A stretch of DNA of 60,174 nucleotides, from positions 1 to 60,174 of the forward strand of contig DECD01000013.1 of the NCBI GenBank assembly GCA_002349055.1, in the 5' to 3' direction. Below, piece by piece: positions 27,639-35,914 of this stretch. The DNA is from Bacteroidales bacterium UBA2939. GTDB lineage: Bacteria > Bacteroidota > Bacteroidia > Bacteroidales > P3. How positions within the stretch are numbered: position 1 is the stretch's first letter; every line of letters begins with the position of its first letter. The notes under the pieces were generated by a model. The model did not search any database. It was not told the DNA's origin and was given only the letters and a program-made list of their open reading frames with translations. The position numbers were made by a program, and so were the translations under genes.

Positions 27639-28514
27639 TTATTTTGTCTTAATCTGTTCATCCAATATTGTTTTCAAACGAGGACAGTCTTTAATCTGTT
27701 CCCTAAAAGTCTGTCCGTGTAAGGCGGCCATTGACACTTCTCCGCTGGCCGTTTGGTAGGTTATGGTCATTGTCTCCGATTTCGACAGCGCATCCAAAAA
27801 GTCGTCGAGGGTGAAGAACAACCGTACAATATTATCGTCAGTCACATTTGCATCCACGCCACCATAACCGAGTGTGCCATCCAACGAAGTTCCTTCTTCA
27901 TCATACAAGTGTATTACAACACTGACTATAGATGTGTCAATTCCATCGCTCAAAAAGATTGCGGCGTAGTTCCCATAATAGCCTGTATCCGAATCGTCAT
28001 TCTTGCACAGAACAACAAATGCGTTCCGTGCCATAGATGAATAGGAATTCTCGCAAAGAGACAATGTCATTAGGTCGCCAGTTTCATTGCTCAATGTTTG
28101 CCAAAGATAAGGAGTTGTGACCATTAGAGAAAACGCACACTCAATATTACCCAATCTGTCTAAATTGTATGGAAAAATCGTTCCTCCAAAATTGCGAGCA
28201 GTTGCTCTCATCATGTGAGGAAACAATAGTGTTGTGTCGTTGTGTATAGCATTCACAATGGCGCTATTCATACGACAAATATTTTGTTCAAGTTTTGCGA
28301 TTAGGGCAGTGCTATCACAGATTATTCTATATGTTGAATCTATAATGTCAATTACGGATTGATGGTATTCATCAGCATAGCCAGAGTAGCATGCTCCTTG
28401 TCTCAATATTTCAGGCCAATAGGGTGTTTCCTCAAATGTGTTGGCTGATTTCTTGAATATGGAGCAGGAGCAAAATGCAATGGTACAGAGTATGATGATG
28501 ATTATTCGCTTCAT
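27639..28514 (-). CDS. Hypothetical lipoprotein, AT-rich island
   Basis: 291 residues. The signal MKRIIIIILCTIAFCSCSIF ends in a lipobox-like FCSC. The mature part is soluble (ETPYWPEILRQGACYSGYADEYHQS...), with no motif I recognise. First gene of the three-gene AT-rich operon; the next gene starts 2 bases after its stop. Both lipoproteins probably face the periplasm and may work together. Composition suggests horizontal origin. Confidence 0.65.
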   Translation of the reverse strand: MKRIIIIILCTIAFCSCSIFKKSANTFEETPYWPEILRQGACYSGYADEYHQSVIDIIDSTYRIICDSTALIAKLEQNICRMNSAIVNAIHNDTTLLFPHMMRATARNFGGTIFPYNLDRLGNIECAFSLMVTTPYLWQTLSNETGDLMTLSLCENSYSSMARNAFVVLCKNDDSDTGYYGNYAAIFLSDGIDTSIVSVVIHLYDEEGTSLDGTLGYGGVDANVTDDNIVRLFFTLDDFLDALSKSETMTITYQTASGEVSMAALHGQTFREQIKDCPRLKTILDEQIKTK

Positions 28515-28882
28515 AACATTACATATTAGGACACAAAACTATCCCACCCCGCCACATTTTCAGTGGCAGGGTAGGTGAAAAAAATAAAGTGAACGAGGGA
28601 TTAACCCCGCAGCATACAGCCGTAAATTTGCGGGGGGGGGTAATAATCAGCGAGTTACAAACATTCCAAAGCATACGGCATTTTTCTTACACCATATATA
28701 ACGCCCCCACCCTGATTTTATTGCCCCCCAATACAATAAAATCCCCTCCGCATCAGCCCCATTTGGCGCATCGGCAAGATGGACCTTGAAAGCAAAGGCC
28801 GCCAAGGTGCTGCATACTGATAATGCCGAACTGCCAACACCTGACGACCATTTAGATTTCATCTTTAAGCACCCATCGCCAC

Positions 28883-28927
28883 GGCAAACTGCGCTACGAG
28901 GGCTACAAGAAACTGAGCGAGATGTAA
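28883..28927 (+). repeat. nifJ tail copy C
   Basis: Encodes GKLRYEGYKKLSEM and stop. Compared with copy B it differs at GGC for GCC, two third-position changes in GGC TAC, and CTG AGC for CTC TCG. Nothing upstream of it resembles nifJ, so it is an isolated tail. It closes the AT-rich island on the right. Confidence 0.85.
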
Positions 28928-28952
28928 TCTTGCATCGACACACTAAAACGAC

Positions 28953-28992
28953 GAAAGCCGAGGCCAGCAACTGGTCTCGGCTTTCTGTTTTT
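28953..28992 (+). terminator. Terminator after nifJ tail copy C
   Basis: Arms GAAAGCCGAG...CTCGGCTTTC with an internal GGCCAG/CTGGTC extension, followed by TGTTTTT. The stem is nearly the same as that after rubrerythrin at 29850-29881. Confidence 0.8.
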
Positions 28993-29075
28993 AAAAGGAA
29001 ATACAATTATTTAGAATACAATATTTTCAAAAGATTGACGTTATACAAACGATTAATCCATAATAATCTAAAACA

Positions 29076-29783
29076 ATGAAGAAATACAAGTGCACCATTT
29101 GCAAGTATGAGTACGACCCGGCACAGGGCGACCCCACACAGGGCATAGCCCCCGGAACACCTTTTGAGCAGCTGCCGGCCGACTGGAAATGTCCGCGCTG
29201 CAAGCAGGGCAAGGAGAAGTTCGAACCCATCGAGGAGCCGAAAGCCGCCAATCCCTATGCCGGCACCCAGACCGAGAATAATCTGCGCGCCGCCTTCGCT
29301 GGCGAGAGCGAGGCCCGCAACAAGTACACCTACTTCGCCTCGAAGGCCAAGAAGGAGGGTTTTGAGCAGATTGCCGCTCTCTTCCTGCAGACTGCCGAGA
29401 ACGAGAAGGAACACGCCAAGCTGTGGTTCAAGGAACTGAACGGCATCGGCACCACCGCCGAGAACCTCGCCGCTGCCGCCGCAGGCGAGAACTACGAGTG
29501 GACCGATATGTACGAAGGCTTTGCCCGCACCGCTGAGGCCGAGGGCTTCCCCGAACTGGCCGAGCGTTTCCGTGGCGTCGCCGCCATCGAGAAACACCAC
29601 GAGGAGCGCTACCGCGCCCTGCTGCACAACGTCGAGGTCCAAGAGGTCTTCGCCAAGAGCGAGGTGAAGGTGTGGGAATGCCGCAACTGCGGCCACATCG
29701 TGGTCGGAACCAAAGCTCCAGACGTCTGCCCCGTCTGCAACCATCCGCAGGCCTACTTCGAAATCAACAAGCAGAATTATTGA
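29076..29783 (+). CDS. rbr: Rubredoxin-rubrerythrin fusion
   Basis: 235 residues in three parts. Residues 1-50 form a classical rubredoxin (CTICKYEYDP...WKCPRC). Residues 66-195 form the ferritin-like diiron domain (NLRAAFAGESEARNKYTYFA, EKEHAKLWFKEL, EKHHEERYRALL). Residues 203-233 form the rubrerythrin-type C-terminal rubredoxin (WECRNCGHI...CPVCNH). Rubrerythrins reduce hydrogen peroxide in the cytoplasm of anaerobes; the extra N-terminal rubredoxin could supply electrons directly. It is expressed alone, ending at the terminator 29850-29881. Confidence 0.92.
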   Translation: MKKYKCTICKYEYDPAQGDPTQGIAPGTPFEQLPADWKCPRCKQGKEKFEPIEEPKAANPYAGTQTENNLRAAFAGESEARNKYTYFASKAKKEGFEQIAALFLQTAENEKEHAKLWFKELNGIGTTAENLAAAAAGENYEWTDMYEGFARTAEAEGFPELAERFRGVAAIEKHHEERYRALLHNVEVQEVFAKSEVKVWECRNCGHIVVGTKAPDVCPVCNHPQAYFEINKQNY

Positions 29784-29849
29784 TAACGTTTAAAGGTTAA
29801 AGAGGGCTGACGCGGTTCACTTTTACCACATCCCTCAAACAGAAACAAC

Positions 29850-29881
29850 GAAAGCCGAGGGCAGCACTGGCCTCGGCTTTC
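29850..29881 (+). terminator. Terminator after rubrerythrin
   Basis: GAAAGCCGAGG, loop of 10, CCTCGGCTTTC, then CTGTCTAAT. Shares its stem with 28953-28992. Confidence 0.75.
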
Positions 29882-29949
29882 CTGTCTAATCTTTACGCCA
29901 ACAGCAGTGTTTCGACGTATGTCGGCTGCGGACTGACTTGGTGGCTTGT

Positions 29950-30273
29950 TTACTTTATTGACGCACCGAGGGTACGGGCTTCGTCGGTCAATCCACGGCC
30001 GAGGACGGTGCCAAGACCGTTCCATCCGAGATACTTCGTGAATATGCCGTACTGGTCGAGAGCCATCGTGTAGTCGTTGCCCCGTGCCGTCATCAGCAGG
30101 ACGCAGTCGCGTTTTTTGTTTGACCACGAGTCAAGGTTGAACCAAGGAGTGTTTTTTTGTGGGGTGTCAATATTATCGTCAATCATCGCCTGCACTTGCG
30201 ACGGCAGCGCGACCGCCACTGCCGTCGCAGCCGTGGCCAGAATTGCTTTTTTCAGGAATTCACGTCGTTCCAT
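29950..30273 (-). pseudogene. Tat-signal flavodoxin-like protein, core deleted
   Basis: 107 residues. MERREFLKKAILATAATAVAVALPSQVQA is a twin-arginine-type signal. It is joined almost directly to the C-terminal third of a flavodoxin-family fold (NTPWFNLDSWSNKKRDCVLLMT..., YLGWNGLGTVLGRGLTDEARTLGASIK). The FMN-binding N-terminal half is missing, which leaves no cofactor site. It reads as one open frame, so the deletion was in frame; it could still be secreted as a small protein of unknown use. Confidence 0.55.
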
Positions 30274-30363
30274 ATCGTTTCAATTTGCTTTTATTAACGC
30301 CATCCAACAGGAAATATTGGACAGCGGTTTTCGACACATCGGGACCTCGGGGATGAAAAATAA

Positions 30364-30395
30364 TTTGGCCGTATGGGGAATTGTTTGTATCTTTG
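30364..30395 (+). promoter_or_regulatory. rmuC promoter
   Basis: TTTG (30364-30367), 20-nt spacer, TATCTTTG (30388-30395). The leader is about 20 nt. Confidence 0.75.
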
Positions 30396-30420
30396 CACCC
30401 AATTAAACATAAACCGCTAA

Positions 30421-31902
30421 ATGGCAACAACCATCATTATCGCATTCATAGCCCTCGGCGCGGGCATCCTCGCCGGGATACTTATTGCTGGCCGGAGCAA
30501 GAATGCCCTCGCTGCCGAGAAACAAAGCCTCGAGGCGCAGCTCGCCGCCGCCAGTCAAAGCCACGCCACCGAGACCTCACTCCTCAACCGACAGCTGGAG
30601 ACACAGAAGGCCGATGCGTCGCAAGCCCTCCTGACAGCCAAGGAGGAGGCCGACCGCCGCCTGGCCGACTACAAGGAGGAGGTGCTCAAGCGCCACAATA
30701 CCGTGGTGGACGAACTCAAGCAAAGCTACCAGAAGCTCATCGACGAGCAGGACCGCCGTCACCGCAGCGACACCGAGGCGCTGGAAAAACGTTTCGCCGA
30801 CACCATCACCGCCCTCCGCGAGCAGGTGGAGAACACCACCAACACCATGCTCAAGCAGCGCCAGGAGGAATTCTCCAATGCCAGCACCAAGAACATCGAC
30901 AGCATAGTAAAACCCCTCAAGGAGACCATCGACAAAATGAAGGAAGAGATGGCCAAGAACTCGACCGTGCAGACCACCATGAGCGCCGAAATCAAGACCA
31001 ACATGGAGCTCATGATACGCCAGAGCATCGAGGCCCAGCGGAGCGCCGAGGAGTTGACGCGCGCCTTCAAGCACGAGAGCAAGACCCAGGGCGACTGGGG
31101 CGAGGTCATCCTCAGCAACCTCTTGGAGAAGCAGGGCTTCACCGAAGGCAAAGACTTCGAAACACAAATCGTGATGCGCGACGAGAACGGCAACACCATC
31201 CGTCCCGACGAGGGCGAGAACCTGCGACCCGACGTGCTGCTGCACCTCGACGACAAGCGCGACGTCATCATCGACTCCAAAGTCTCCATGACCGCCTATA
31301 TCGACTATGCCAACGCCGAGGACGAGCTCTCGCGCCGCCATTTCCTCAAAGAGCACATCGCCAGCCTGAAGAAGCATGTCGACGAGCTCTCGGCCAAAAA
31401 CTACACGCAGTATCAGACCAATCCCCACCTCGACTTCGTCATCATGTTCGTCCCGCAGGTGCCCGCCCTCTGGGCCGCCACCGCCGAGGAGCCGTCGCTC
31501 TGGCAGGACGCCATGCAGAAGAAAGTCTTCATCGCCGACGAGCAGACCCTCTACGCCGCCCTGCGCATCATCCGCATCACCTGGACCCACATCGACCAAG
31601 AGCAGAACCACAAGCGCATCTTCGAGCTGGCGCAGGAGATGCTCGAGCGCACCGGCAACTTCCTACACGAATACGACAGCGTGGGCAAGAACCTCCACGA
31701 TGCCCTCGACGCCTTCGACAGCAGCCGCAAGAAACTCCTCCCGGGAGGCCGCAGCATCGGCACCACCGCCAACCAGATTCTCAAGCTCGGCATCGACAAC
31801 ATGCGCGTCAGCAAGGGCAAGAAAGGCGCGCCAATCATCCCCACCGACTACATAGACAACACCCTCGACATCGCCGCCGACAACAATGCGGAGGAGGAAT
31901 AA
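30421..31902 (+). CDS. rmuC: DNA recombination protein RmuC
   Basis: 493 residues. An N-terminal membrane anchor (IIAFIALGAGILAGILIAG, residues 4-24) is followed by a long coiled coil (about 30-210). The C-terminal PD-(D/E)XK-like RmuC domain has QGDWGEVILSNLLEKQGF, RPDVLLHLDDKRDVIIDSKVS and DFVIMFVPQVPALWAA. RmuC limits inversions at short inverted repeats, which may matter in a genome so rich in them. Start ATG 30421. Confidence 0.93.
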   Translation: MATTIIIAFIALGAGILAGILIAGRSKNALAAEKQSLEAQLAAASQSHATETSLLNRQLETQKADASQALLTAKEEADRRLADYKEEVLKRHNTVVDELKQSYQKLIDEQDRRHRSDTEALEKRFADTITALREQVENTTNTMLKQRQEEFSNASTKNIDSIVKPLKETIDKMKEEMAKNSTVQTTMSAEIKTNMELMIRQSIEAQRSAEELTRAFKHESKTQGDWGEVILSNLLEKQGFTEGKDFETQIVMRDENGNTIRPDEGENLRPDVLLHLDDKRDVIIDSKVSMTAYIDYANAEDELSRRHFLKEHIASLKKHVDELSAKNYTQYQTNPHLDFVIMFVPQVPALWAATAEEPSLWQDAMQKKVFIADEQTLYAALRIIRITWTHIDQEQNHKRIFELAQEMLERTGNFLHEYDSVGKNLHDALDAFDSSRKKLLPGGRSIGTTANQILKLGIDNMRVSKGKKGAPIIPTDYIDNTLDIAADNNAEEE

Positions 31903-31904
31903 TT

Positions 31905-31936
31905 CTAATTTCTCATTTTTCATTTCTCATTTTTTA
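31905..31936. repeat. TTTCTCATT array between rmuC and DUF4954
   Basis: Three to four units of about 9 nt (TTTCTCATT/TTTTTCATT) immediately after the rmuC stop. Similar A/T arrays occur in other short spacers (33958-33990, 40033-40063, 56980-57003). Confidence 0.6.
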
Positions 31937-31942
31937 GTAATT

Positions 31943-33622
31943 ATGTATCGCAACCTTCTACCGGGCGAAATAGCCCAACTGGAACGTCAGGGCAACTACT
32001 CCGAGGACTGGTCCACCGTGCAGGTGGCCGACCCGTTCCTCGTCAATCAGGTGCGCAACTCAACCCTTCGCAACTGCACCCTCGGCGCCAACGTCACCAT
32101 CCGCGACGTGCGCCTGCTCTCCGACTACACGCTGGGCGACAATGTGACGCTGTTCAATATCGGCGAGATGACGGGCGGCGGAATGACCAAACCTCTCGAA
32201 GTGATGAACGAGAACGGCGGCCGTGCCATACGTCCTTTTGCCGGCATGACCATCGGCGACGCCTACATGTGGGCGCGCTATCGTGGCCGCAAGGCGTTCA
32301 TGGAGAAACTGGAAGCCTTCACCAAGGGAGAGTACCCCGAAGGGGGGAGGGGGGGCTCCCAGGTGGGCAACTGCTGCACCATCAAGAACACCACCTGCAT
32401 CCGCAACGTGTCCATCCTCTCCTGCGAGGAGGATCCCACGGCGGTCGACAGCTGCATCACGCTCATCGACGGCGTCGTCGGCTACGGCTGCACCGTGGAA
32501 CACGGCATCATCGCCGAACGTTTCCTGCTGGGCGAGCACGTACATCTGGAGTTCGGCCTGCGATTGAACGACACCGTCGTCGGCGACAACTCCACCCTGG
32601 CGCGCTGCGAAGTGGGCAACAGCATCATCTTCCCCGCCCACGAGCAGCACCACAACAACTCGTTCCTCATCGCTGGCCTCGTCATGGGGCAGAGCAACAT
32701 CGCCGCCGGTTGCACCATAGGCAGCAACCACAACTCGCGCACCGCCGACAACGAGCTTGCCGCCGGGCGCGGTTTCTGGCCGGGCCTCTGCTGCTCCTTC
32801 AAGCACTCGAGCCGCTTCGCCTCCTACTGTCTGCTGGCCAAGGCCGACTATCCCGCCGAGCTCGACATCACCCTTCCTTTCGCACTGGTGAACAACAACA
32901 CTGCCAAAGACCAGCTCGAGGTGATGCCCGCCTACTGGTGGATGTACAACATGTATGCCATGGACCGCAACAGCAAGAAATTCGCCCAGCGCGACAAACG
33001 CAAGGTCAAGGCCCAGCACATAGAGTTCGACAACCTGGCTCCCGACACCGCCGAGGAAATCTTTCGCGGCATAATGCAGCTCCGCGCCTGGTTGGCCACC
33101 TCCACCGGCAGCACCGTCTATGCCCAAGGCCAGGAGAAGAGCCGTCGCCCCACCGTCGTCCTCAAAGCCGAGGAGGGTCTCAAAGCCTACGAGGACATGC
33201 TCGTCTTCTACGCCATGAAAACTTTAACCCTCAACCCATCTGTAGAGACGCGGCCTGCCGCGTCTCACGAGAAATGGCTCAACATTGGCGGCCAATTAGT
33301 GGCCAAACCCGACATGGAGCAGCTCATCGCCGATGTCGAAAACGGTACCCTCGCCAGTTGGCAGGACATCCACGACCGCTTCGATGCCCTCTGGCAAGCC
33401 TACCCTGCCCAGCGCGCGGCCCACGCTTACGATGTCCTTTGCCGCCTGGCGGGCGTCGACAGCCTCACCGACGACCACTGGCAGCAGTACCAGAAACGTT
33501 ATGCCGAAATACAGAAATTCATCGAAGAGCAGAAGGTGGCCAGCCGCCAGAAAGACGAGAAGAACCCCTTCCGCAACATGACCTACTGGGACGACGACGA
33601 ACGCCGAGCCGTCCTCGGGTAG
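31943..33622 (+). CDS. DUF4954 left-handed beta-helix protein
   Basis: 559 residues from ATG 31943 (MYRNLLPGEIAQLERQGN). The N-terminal two thirds are hexapeptide-repeat-like coils (NSTLRNCTLGANVTIRDVRL, DNVTLFNIGEMTGGGM, LNDTVVGDNSTLARCEVG) typical of the left-handed beta-helix of acyl or nucleotidyl transferases. The C-terminal third is helical and ends FRNMTYWDDDERRAVLG. The family is Bacteroidetes-enriched and uncharacterised; a role in sugar-nucleotide chemistry is only suggested by the fold. Residues 434-443 (PSVETRPAAS) come from a palindromic repeat at 33245-33266, and a G-rich stretch near 32341-32360 may be a second insertion. Confidence 0.82.
   Translation: MYRNLLPGEIAQLERQGNYSEDWSTVQVADPFLVNQVRNSTLRNCTLGANVTIRDVRLLSDYTLGDNVTLFNIGEMTGGGMTKPLEVMNENGGRAIRPFAGMTIGDAYMWARYRGRKAFMEKLEAFTKGEYPEGGRGGSQVGNCCTIKNTTCIRNVSILSCEEDPTAVDSCITLIDGVVGYGCTVEHGIIAERFLLGEHVHLEFGLRLNDTVVGDNSTLARCEVGNSIIFPAHEQHHNNSFLIAGLVMGQSNIAAGCTIGSNHNSRTADNELAAGRGFWPGLCCSFKHSSRFASYCLLAKADYPAELDITLPFALVNNNTAKDQLEVMPAYWWMYNMYAMDRNSKKFAQRDKRKVKAQHIEFDNLAPDTAEEIFRGIMQLRAWLATSTGSTVYAQGQEKSRRPTVVLKAEEGLKAYEDMLVFYAMKTLTLNPSVETRPAASHEKWLNIGGQLVAKPDMEQLIADVENGTLASWQDIHDRFDALWQAYPAQRAAHAYDVLCRLAGVDSLTDDHWQQYQKRYAEIQKFIEEQKVASRQKDEKNPFRNMTYWDDDERRAVLG
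33245..33266. repeat. Palindrome in frame in the DUF4954 gene
   Basis: GAGACGCGGC CT GCCGCGTCTC: perfect 10-bp arms. Encodes ETRPAAS in an otherwise helical region. Confidence 0.8.
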
Positions 33623-33644
33623 CCGAACCCCATACAAAACAGAA

Positions 33645-33677
33645 ACCGCTCTCTTTCGGGAGCGGTTTTTTGTTTTC
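33645..33677. terminator. Bidirectional terminator between DUF4954 and rpsT
   Basis: AAACCGCTC TCTTTC GGGAGCGGTTT followed by TTTTG on the plus strand, with a T-rich tail also on the minus strand. It separates two convergent genes. Confidence 0.75.
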
Positions 33678-33698
33678 AAGGATTCGCTGTGTCGTCAA

Positions 33699-33950
33699 TT
33701 ACATGGCGTTGACCTGACGCATGCACTTCGACTTCAGGTTGGAAGCTTTGTTCTTGTGGATGATGCTGCGCTTGGCAAGCTTGTCGATGATGCTAATCAT
33801 CTTGGGCAGACGCTCGGTAGCCACGGCCTTGTCTTCCAGAGCACGGAAATCGCGCAGAGCATTGCGCATGGTCTTGGCGTAGTATCTGTTCTCAACTCTT
33901 CTTTTTTCGCTCGAGCGAATTCTCTTTTTTGCAGACTTGTGGTGTGCCAT
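33699..33950 (-). CDS. rpsT: 30S ribosomal protein S20
   Basis: 83 residues, MAHHKSAKKRIRSSEKRRVENR..., very basic with the characteristic helical repeats and the KSIIHKNKASNLKSKC region. It binds 16S rRNA early in 30S assembly. It lies 43 bases downstream of tRNA-Glu on the same strand with only a TTTCTTA array between, so the two are probably cotranscribed from the promoter at 34117-34147. Confidence 0.97.
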   Translation of the reverse strand: MAHHKSAKKRIRSSEKRRVENRYYAKTMRNALRDFRALEDKAVATERLPKMISIIDKLAKRSIIHKNKASNLKSKCMRQVNAM

Positions 33951-33957
33951 TTTTTAA

Positions 33958-33990
33958 ATTTCTTATTTCTTATTTCTTATTTCTTATTTT
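33958..33990. repeat. TTTCTTA array between tRNA-Glu and rpsT
   Basis: Five 8-nt units TTTCTTAT. Lies in the rpsT leader. Confidence 0.7.
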
Positions 33991-33993
33991 TTG

Positions 33994-34068
33994 TACCGCG
34001 TGCGGGATTCGAACCCGCGATTTTGAGAATGAAAATCTCACGTCCTGGGCCAGCTAGACGAACGCGGC
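33994..34068 (-). tRNA. tRNA-Glu (anticodon TTC)
   Basis: On the minus strand: acceptor GCCGCGT pairing with ACGCGGT (G1-U72 wobble), anticodon stem TGAGA/TCTCA with loop TTTTCAT (anticodon at 34031-34033), T arm GCGGG TTCGAAT CCCGC, discriminator A. CCA is not encoded. Confidence 0.95.
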
Positions 34069-34116
34069 ATCATTTTTATCACTTTTTTGGGCTCTTTAAA
34101 CTCTCAAAAGCGGGTG

Positions 34117-34147
34117 CAAAAGTACGAACATTTTCCGACATGGCAAA
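34117..34147 (-). promoter_or_regulatory. Promoter of tRNA-Glu and rpsT
   Basis: TTTG (34147 to 34144), 19-nt spacer, TACTTTTG (34124 to 34117) on the minus strand: exact consensus spacing. Confidence 0.8.
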
Positions 34148-34184
34148 ATTTTTTTCAACGCCATCGGTTGATATCTTTTTATTT

Positions 34185-34859
34185 TTACTCGCTATCTGCC
34201 TGAAAACGAAAACCTAAACGCTTCCCAGTCACCAACGATTTTTTATCAAAATTACTCCTCATCTCACCCACCGAAACCAGCTTAACTTCGTCGTACGGGG
34301 GGGTCAAAAGATCAAAATTGGTGGTATATTCGATAGCCGATTCCACTATTCCCTGGACACTCTCCGGCGTCACCGTCGAGGTGTTGAAATTGGTGTACAG
34401 CATGCCCAGCTCGCGCTTGCCCTCGATGAAATAGTGCTTCTCATTGTTGACAAACACGCGTCCAATCATATATCCCAGGTCGTTGTCGCGCTGATAGATA
34501 AAACTGTCGGCCAGGAAGTTATAGATATGTATCACGCCGCAATAGCTCCTTTTCGGGTCTTCGCGCACATAGGGTGTTTTCATCACCTGGTGGTCGCGCG
34601 AAAACTCGAAGACATTGGTGTGCATCATAAACAGCAGGATGTCGCCCGCGAACTTCACCTCGAACTCGAAGTCGCCGCGGTCGGTGAACTCGAAAGCCAC
34701 CTGACGACCCTCGACGCGGCAGCGCTCGCGGAAGAGGTCAATCAACTCGCGAGTCTCCTTGCGGAATAGCTCGAAAGTGTCTTTAGTAGCCTGATAAACA
34801 TTTTGTTTCAGCTCGCTTTTTGAGAAAACGAGATCCTTGAGGGAGTCTTTCAGTTCCAT
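34185..34859 (-). CDS. Conserved hypothetical protein
   Basis: 224 residues from ATG 34859 (MELKDSLKDLVFSKSELKQN). The N-terminus is helical, then comes a mixed alpha/beta domain (VAFEFTDRGDFEFEVKFAGDILLFMMHTNVFEFSRDH, VIHIYNFLADSFIYQRDNDLGYMIGRVFVN) ending GKRLGFRFQADSE. No signal peptide or known motif. It looks like a conserved cytoplasmic protein from its even composition, but I do not recognise the family. The upstream DUF6266 frame overlaps its first 77 bases. Confidence 0.7.
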   Translation of the reverse strand: MELKDSLKDLVFSKSELKQNVYQATKDTFELFRKETRELIDLFRERCRVEGRQVAFEFTDRGDFEFEVKFAGDILLFMMHTNVFEFSRDHQVMKTPYVREDPKRSYCGVIHIYNFLADSFIYQRDNDLGYMIGRVFVNNEKHYFIEGKRELGMLYTNFNTSTVTPESVQGIVESAIEYTTNFDLLTPPYDEVKLVSVGEMRSNFDKKSLVTGKRLGFRFQADSE

Positions 34860-35832
34860 GGTCAGTGTCCTTTCTTTCAACACCCTCATAACGCGGACTA
34901 TCATTTTTTATTGTACCCCTTTCGACAAAAACCCGCTGCGCCAGCTCTCCGATATACGCCGTCGCGCTGGCCGCACCCTTCTCATCCACCGCAAAGCCGT
35001 AGAAATGAACCGCTTTCCCCTGCCACCTTTCGGGCAGTGTCAGCTGCACGCTGCCCGACCGACGCCACGCCGACGCACTCAGCACACCCTCCTCCATCTC
35101 AGGGCAGTAGGCATACACATACACCTCGTCGTCACCGCTACCGCCGTCCCACTCAAACGGGATTTCCACACACTCCTCCACCACCGCTCCGCGGCGGTCC
35201 CCCTCCCCTAACTTAGGGGAGGAGCCGAGATGCTTTCTGCCACGACCAGCACTATCTAGTTTAGAGCGCTCACCGCGACCATTACCATTCAGCTGCTCCC
35301 CTAATATAAGTAGCTTGCCGCGACCCATACCATTCAGCTGCTCCCCTAAGTTAAGGGAGCTGGCAGCCGCTTGCGGCTGACTGAGGGGTGTGTCTATAAG
35401 CGGTGTGTCCATAAGCGCTGTGTCCATAAGCGCTGTGCCCATGAGCGCTGTGTCCATGTGTGCTGTGCCAGTAAACCCCGGCGCCGCCACCTCGCTCTCG
35501 CTGACAATCAGCCTCTCCCAGTCCACCACCACCCGTCCCTCCGCGTCCAGCGAGAAGCATTCCTTGTTCCTCTTCACGAACAGGTTGCACTCCGTGACGT
35601 GCATGCCCAGCGACACGCTCCGCAGCCCCTTGCGCAGGGCGAACTTCATGTGGATCGCTAGGTCCACCATCTGCTTGAACAGCTGGCGGTTGCTCTGCTG
35701 CTTCGCCGTCCGCGGATTGCGCACATGCAGCGGCCTCGCACGCAGGCGCCACCTGCCGCGCCACTCATACCCTATGACCGTCCCCACCGTCCCCCGGTAG
35801 GCGTCGTTGACTCCAAAACGTTGCTTTGCCAT
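34783..35832 (-). CDS. DUF6266 family protein expanded by repeats
   Basis: 349 residues from ATG 35832 (MAKQRFGVNDAYRGTVGTVIGYEWRGRWRLRARP). The N-terminal 120 and the region VYAYCPEMEEGVLSAS...VHFYGFAVDEKG are DUF6266. Between them, residues 120-215 are built from repeats: six pentapeptide units (ALMDT type, 15-nt units at 35387-35470) and three palindromic repeats (35187-35390). The C-terminal tail after FVERGTIKN has no counterpart in the other copy and overlaps the next gene by 77 bases, so the normal stop may have been lost. Confidence 0.72.
   Translation of the reverse strand: MAKQRFGVNDAYRGTVGTVIGYEWRGRWRLRARPLHVRNPRTAKQQSNRQLFKQMVDLAIHMKFALRKGLRSVSLGMHVTECNLFVKRNKECFSLDAEGRVVVDWERLIVSESEVAAPGFTGTAHMDTALMGTALMDTALMDTPLIDTPLSQPQAAASSLNLGEQLNGMGRGKLLILGEQLNGNGRGERSKLDSAGRGRKHLGSSPKLGEGDRRGAVVEECVEIPFEWDGGSGDDEVYVYAYCPEMEEGVLSASAWRRSGSVQLTLPERWQGKAVHFYGFAVDEKGAASATAYIGELAQRVFVERGTIKNDSPRYEGVERKDTDHGTERLPQGSRFLKKRAETKCLSGY
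35187..35390. repeat. Cluster of CTCCCCTAA palindromic repeats in DUF6266
   Basis: Hairpins at 35204-35223 (CTCCCCTAACTTAGGGGAGG), 35283-35320 (CAGCTGCTCCCCTAATATAA) and 35337-35390 (CAGCTGCTCCCCTAAGTTAA with GGGAGCT and GACTGAGGGG). The last shares its full layout with the copy in the glycosylase gene at 10551-10598. All are in frame. Confidence 0.75.
35387..35470. repeat. 15-nt tandem repeat encoding pentapeptides
   Basis: Five to six units of CGCTGTGTCCATAAG with single changes. On the coding strand each encodes a variant of ALMDT. Confidence 0.85.
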
Positions 35833-35914
35833 GACTAAAAAATTAAAAACCATTATATAATATAATCCGAAAAAGGTAACATGTCAAGTAAAAAATTGTT
35901 AAAAGCCCTATTTT

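Larger units (their letters stand above)
28515..29075. other. 561-base spacer holding nifJ tail copy C and a terminator
   Basis: Contains a hairpin (CCCCGCCAC/GTGGCAGGG, 28551-28573), a run of ten G at 28630-28639, nifJ tail copy C at 28883-28927, a terminator at 28953-28992, and an AT-rich stretch that leads to rubrerythrin. The plus-strand frames at 28589-28789 and 28786-29079 look non-coding. Confidence 0.6.

Noticed and set aside
28589..29079. Two plus-strand frames before rubrerythrin
   Set aside because: Atypical composition, a G-run, and the second frame crosses nifJ tail C and its terminator in the wrong frame.
34860..34904. Upstream start at 34904 for the conserved hypothetical gene
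   Set aside because: The 15 extra codons lie in the overlap with the DUF6266 frame; ATG 34859 starts a clean helical N-terminus.
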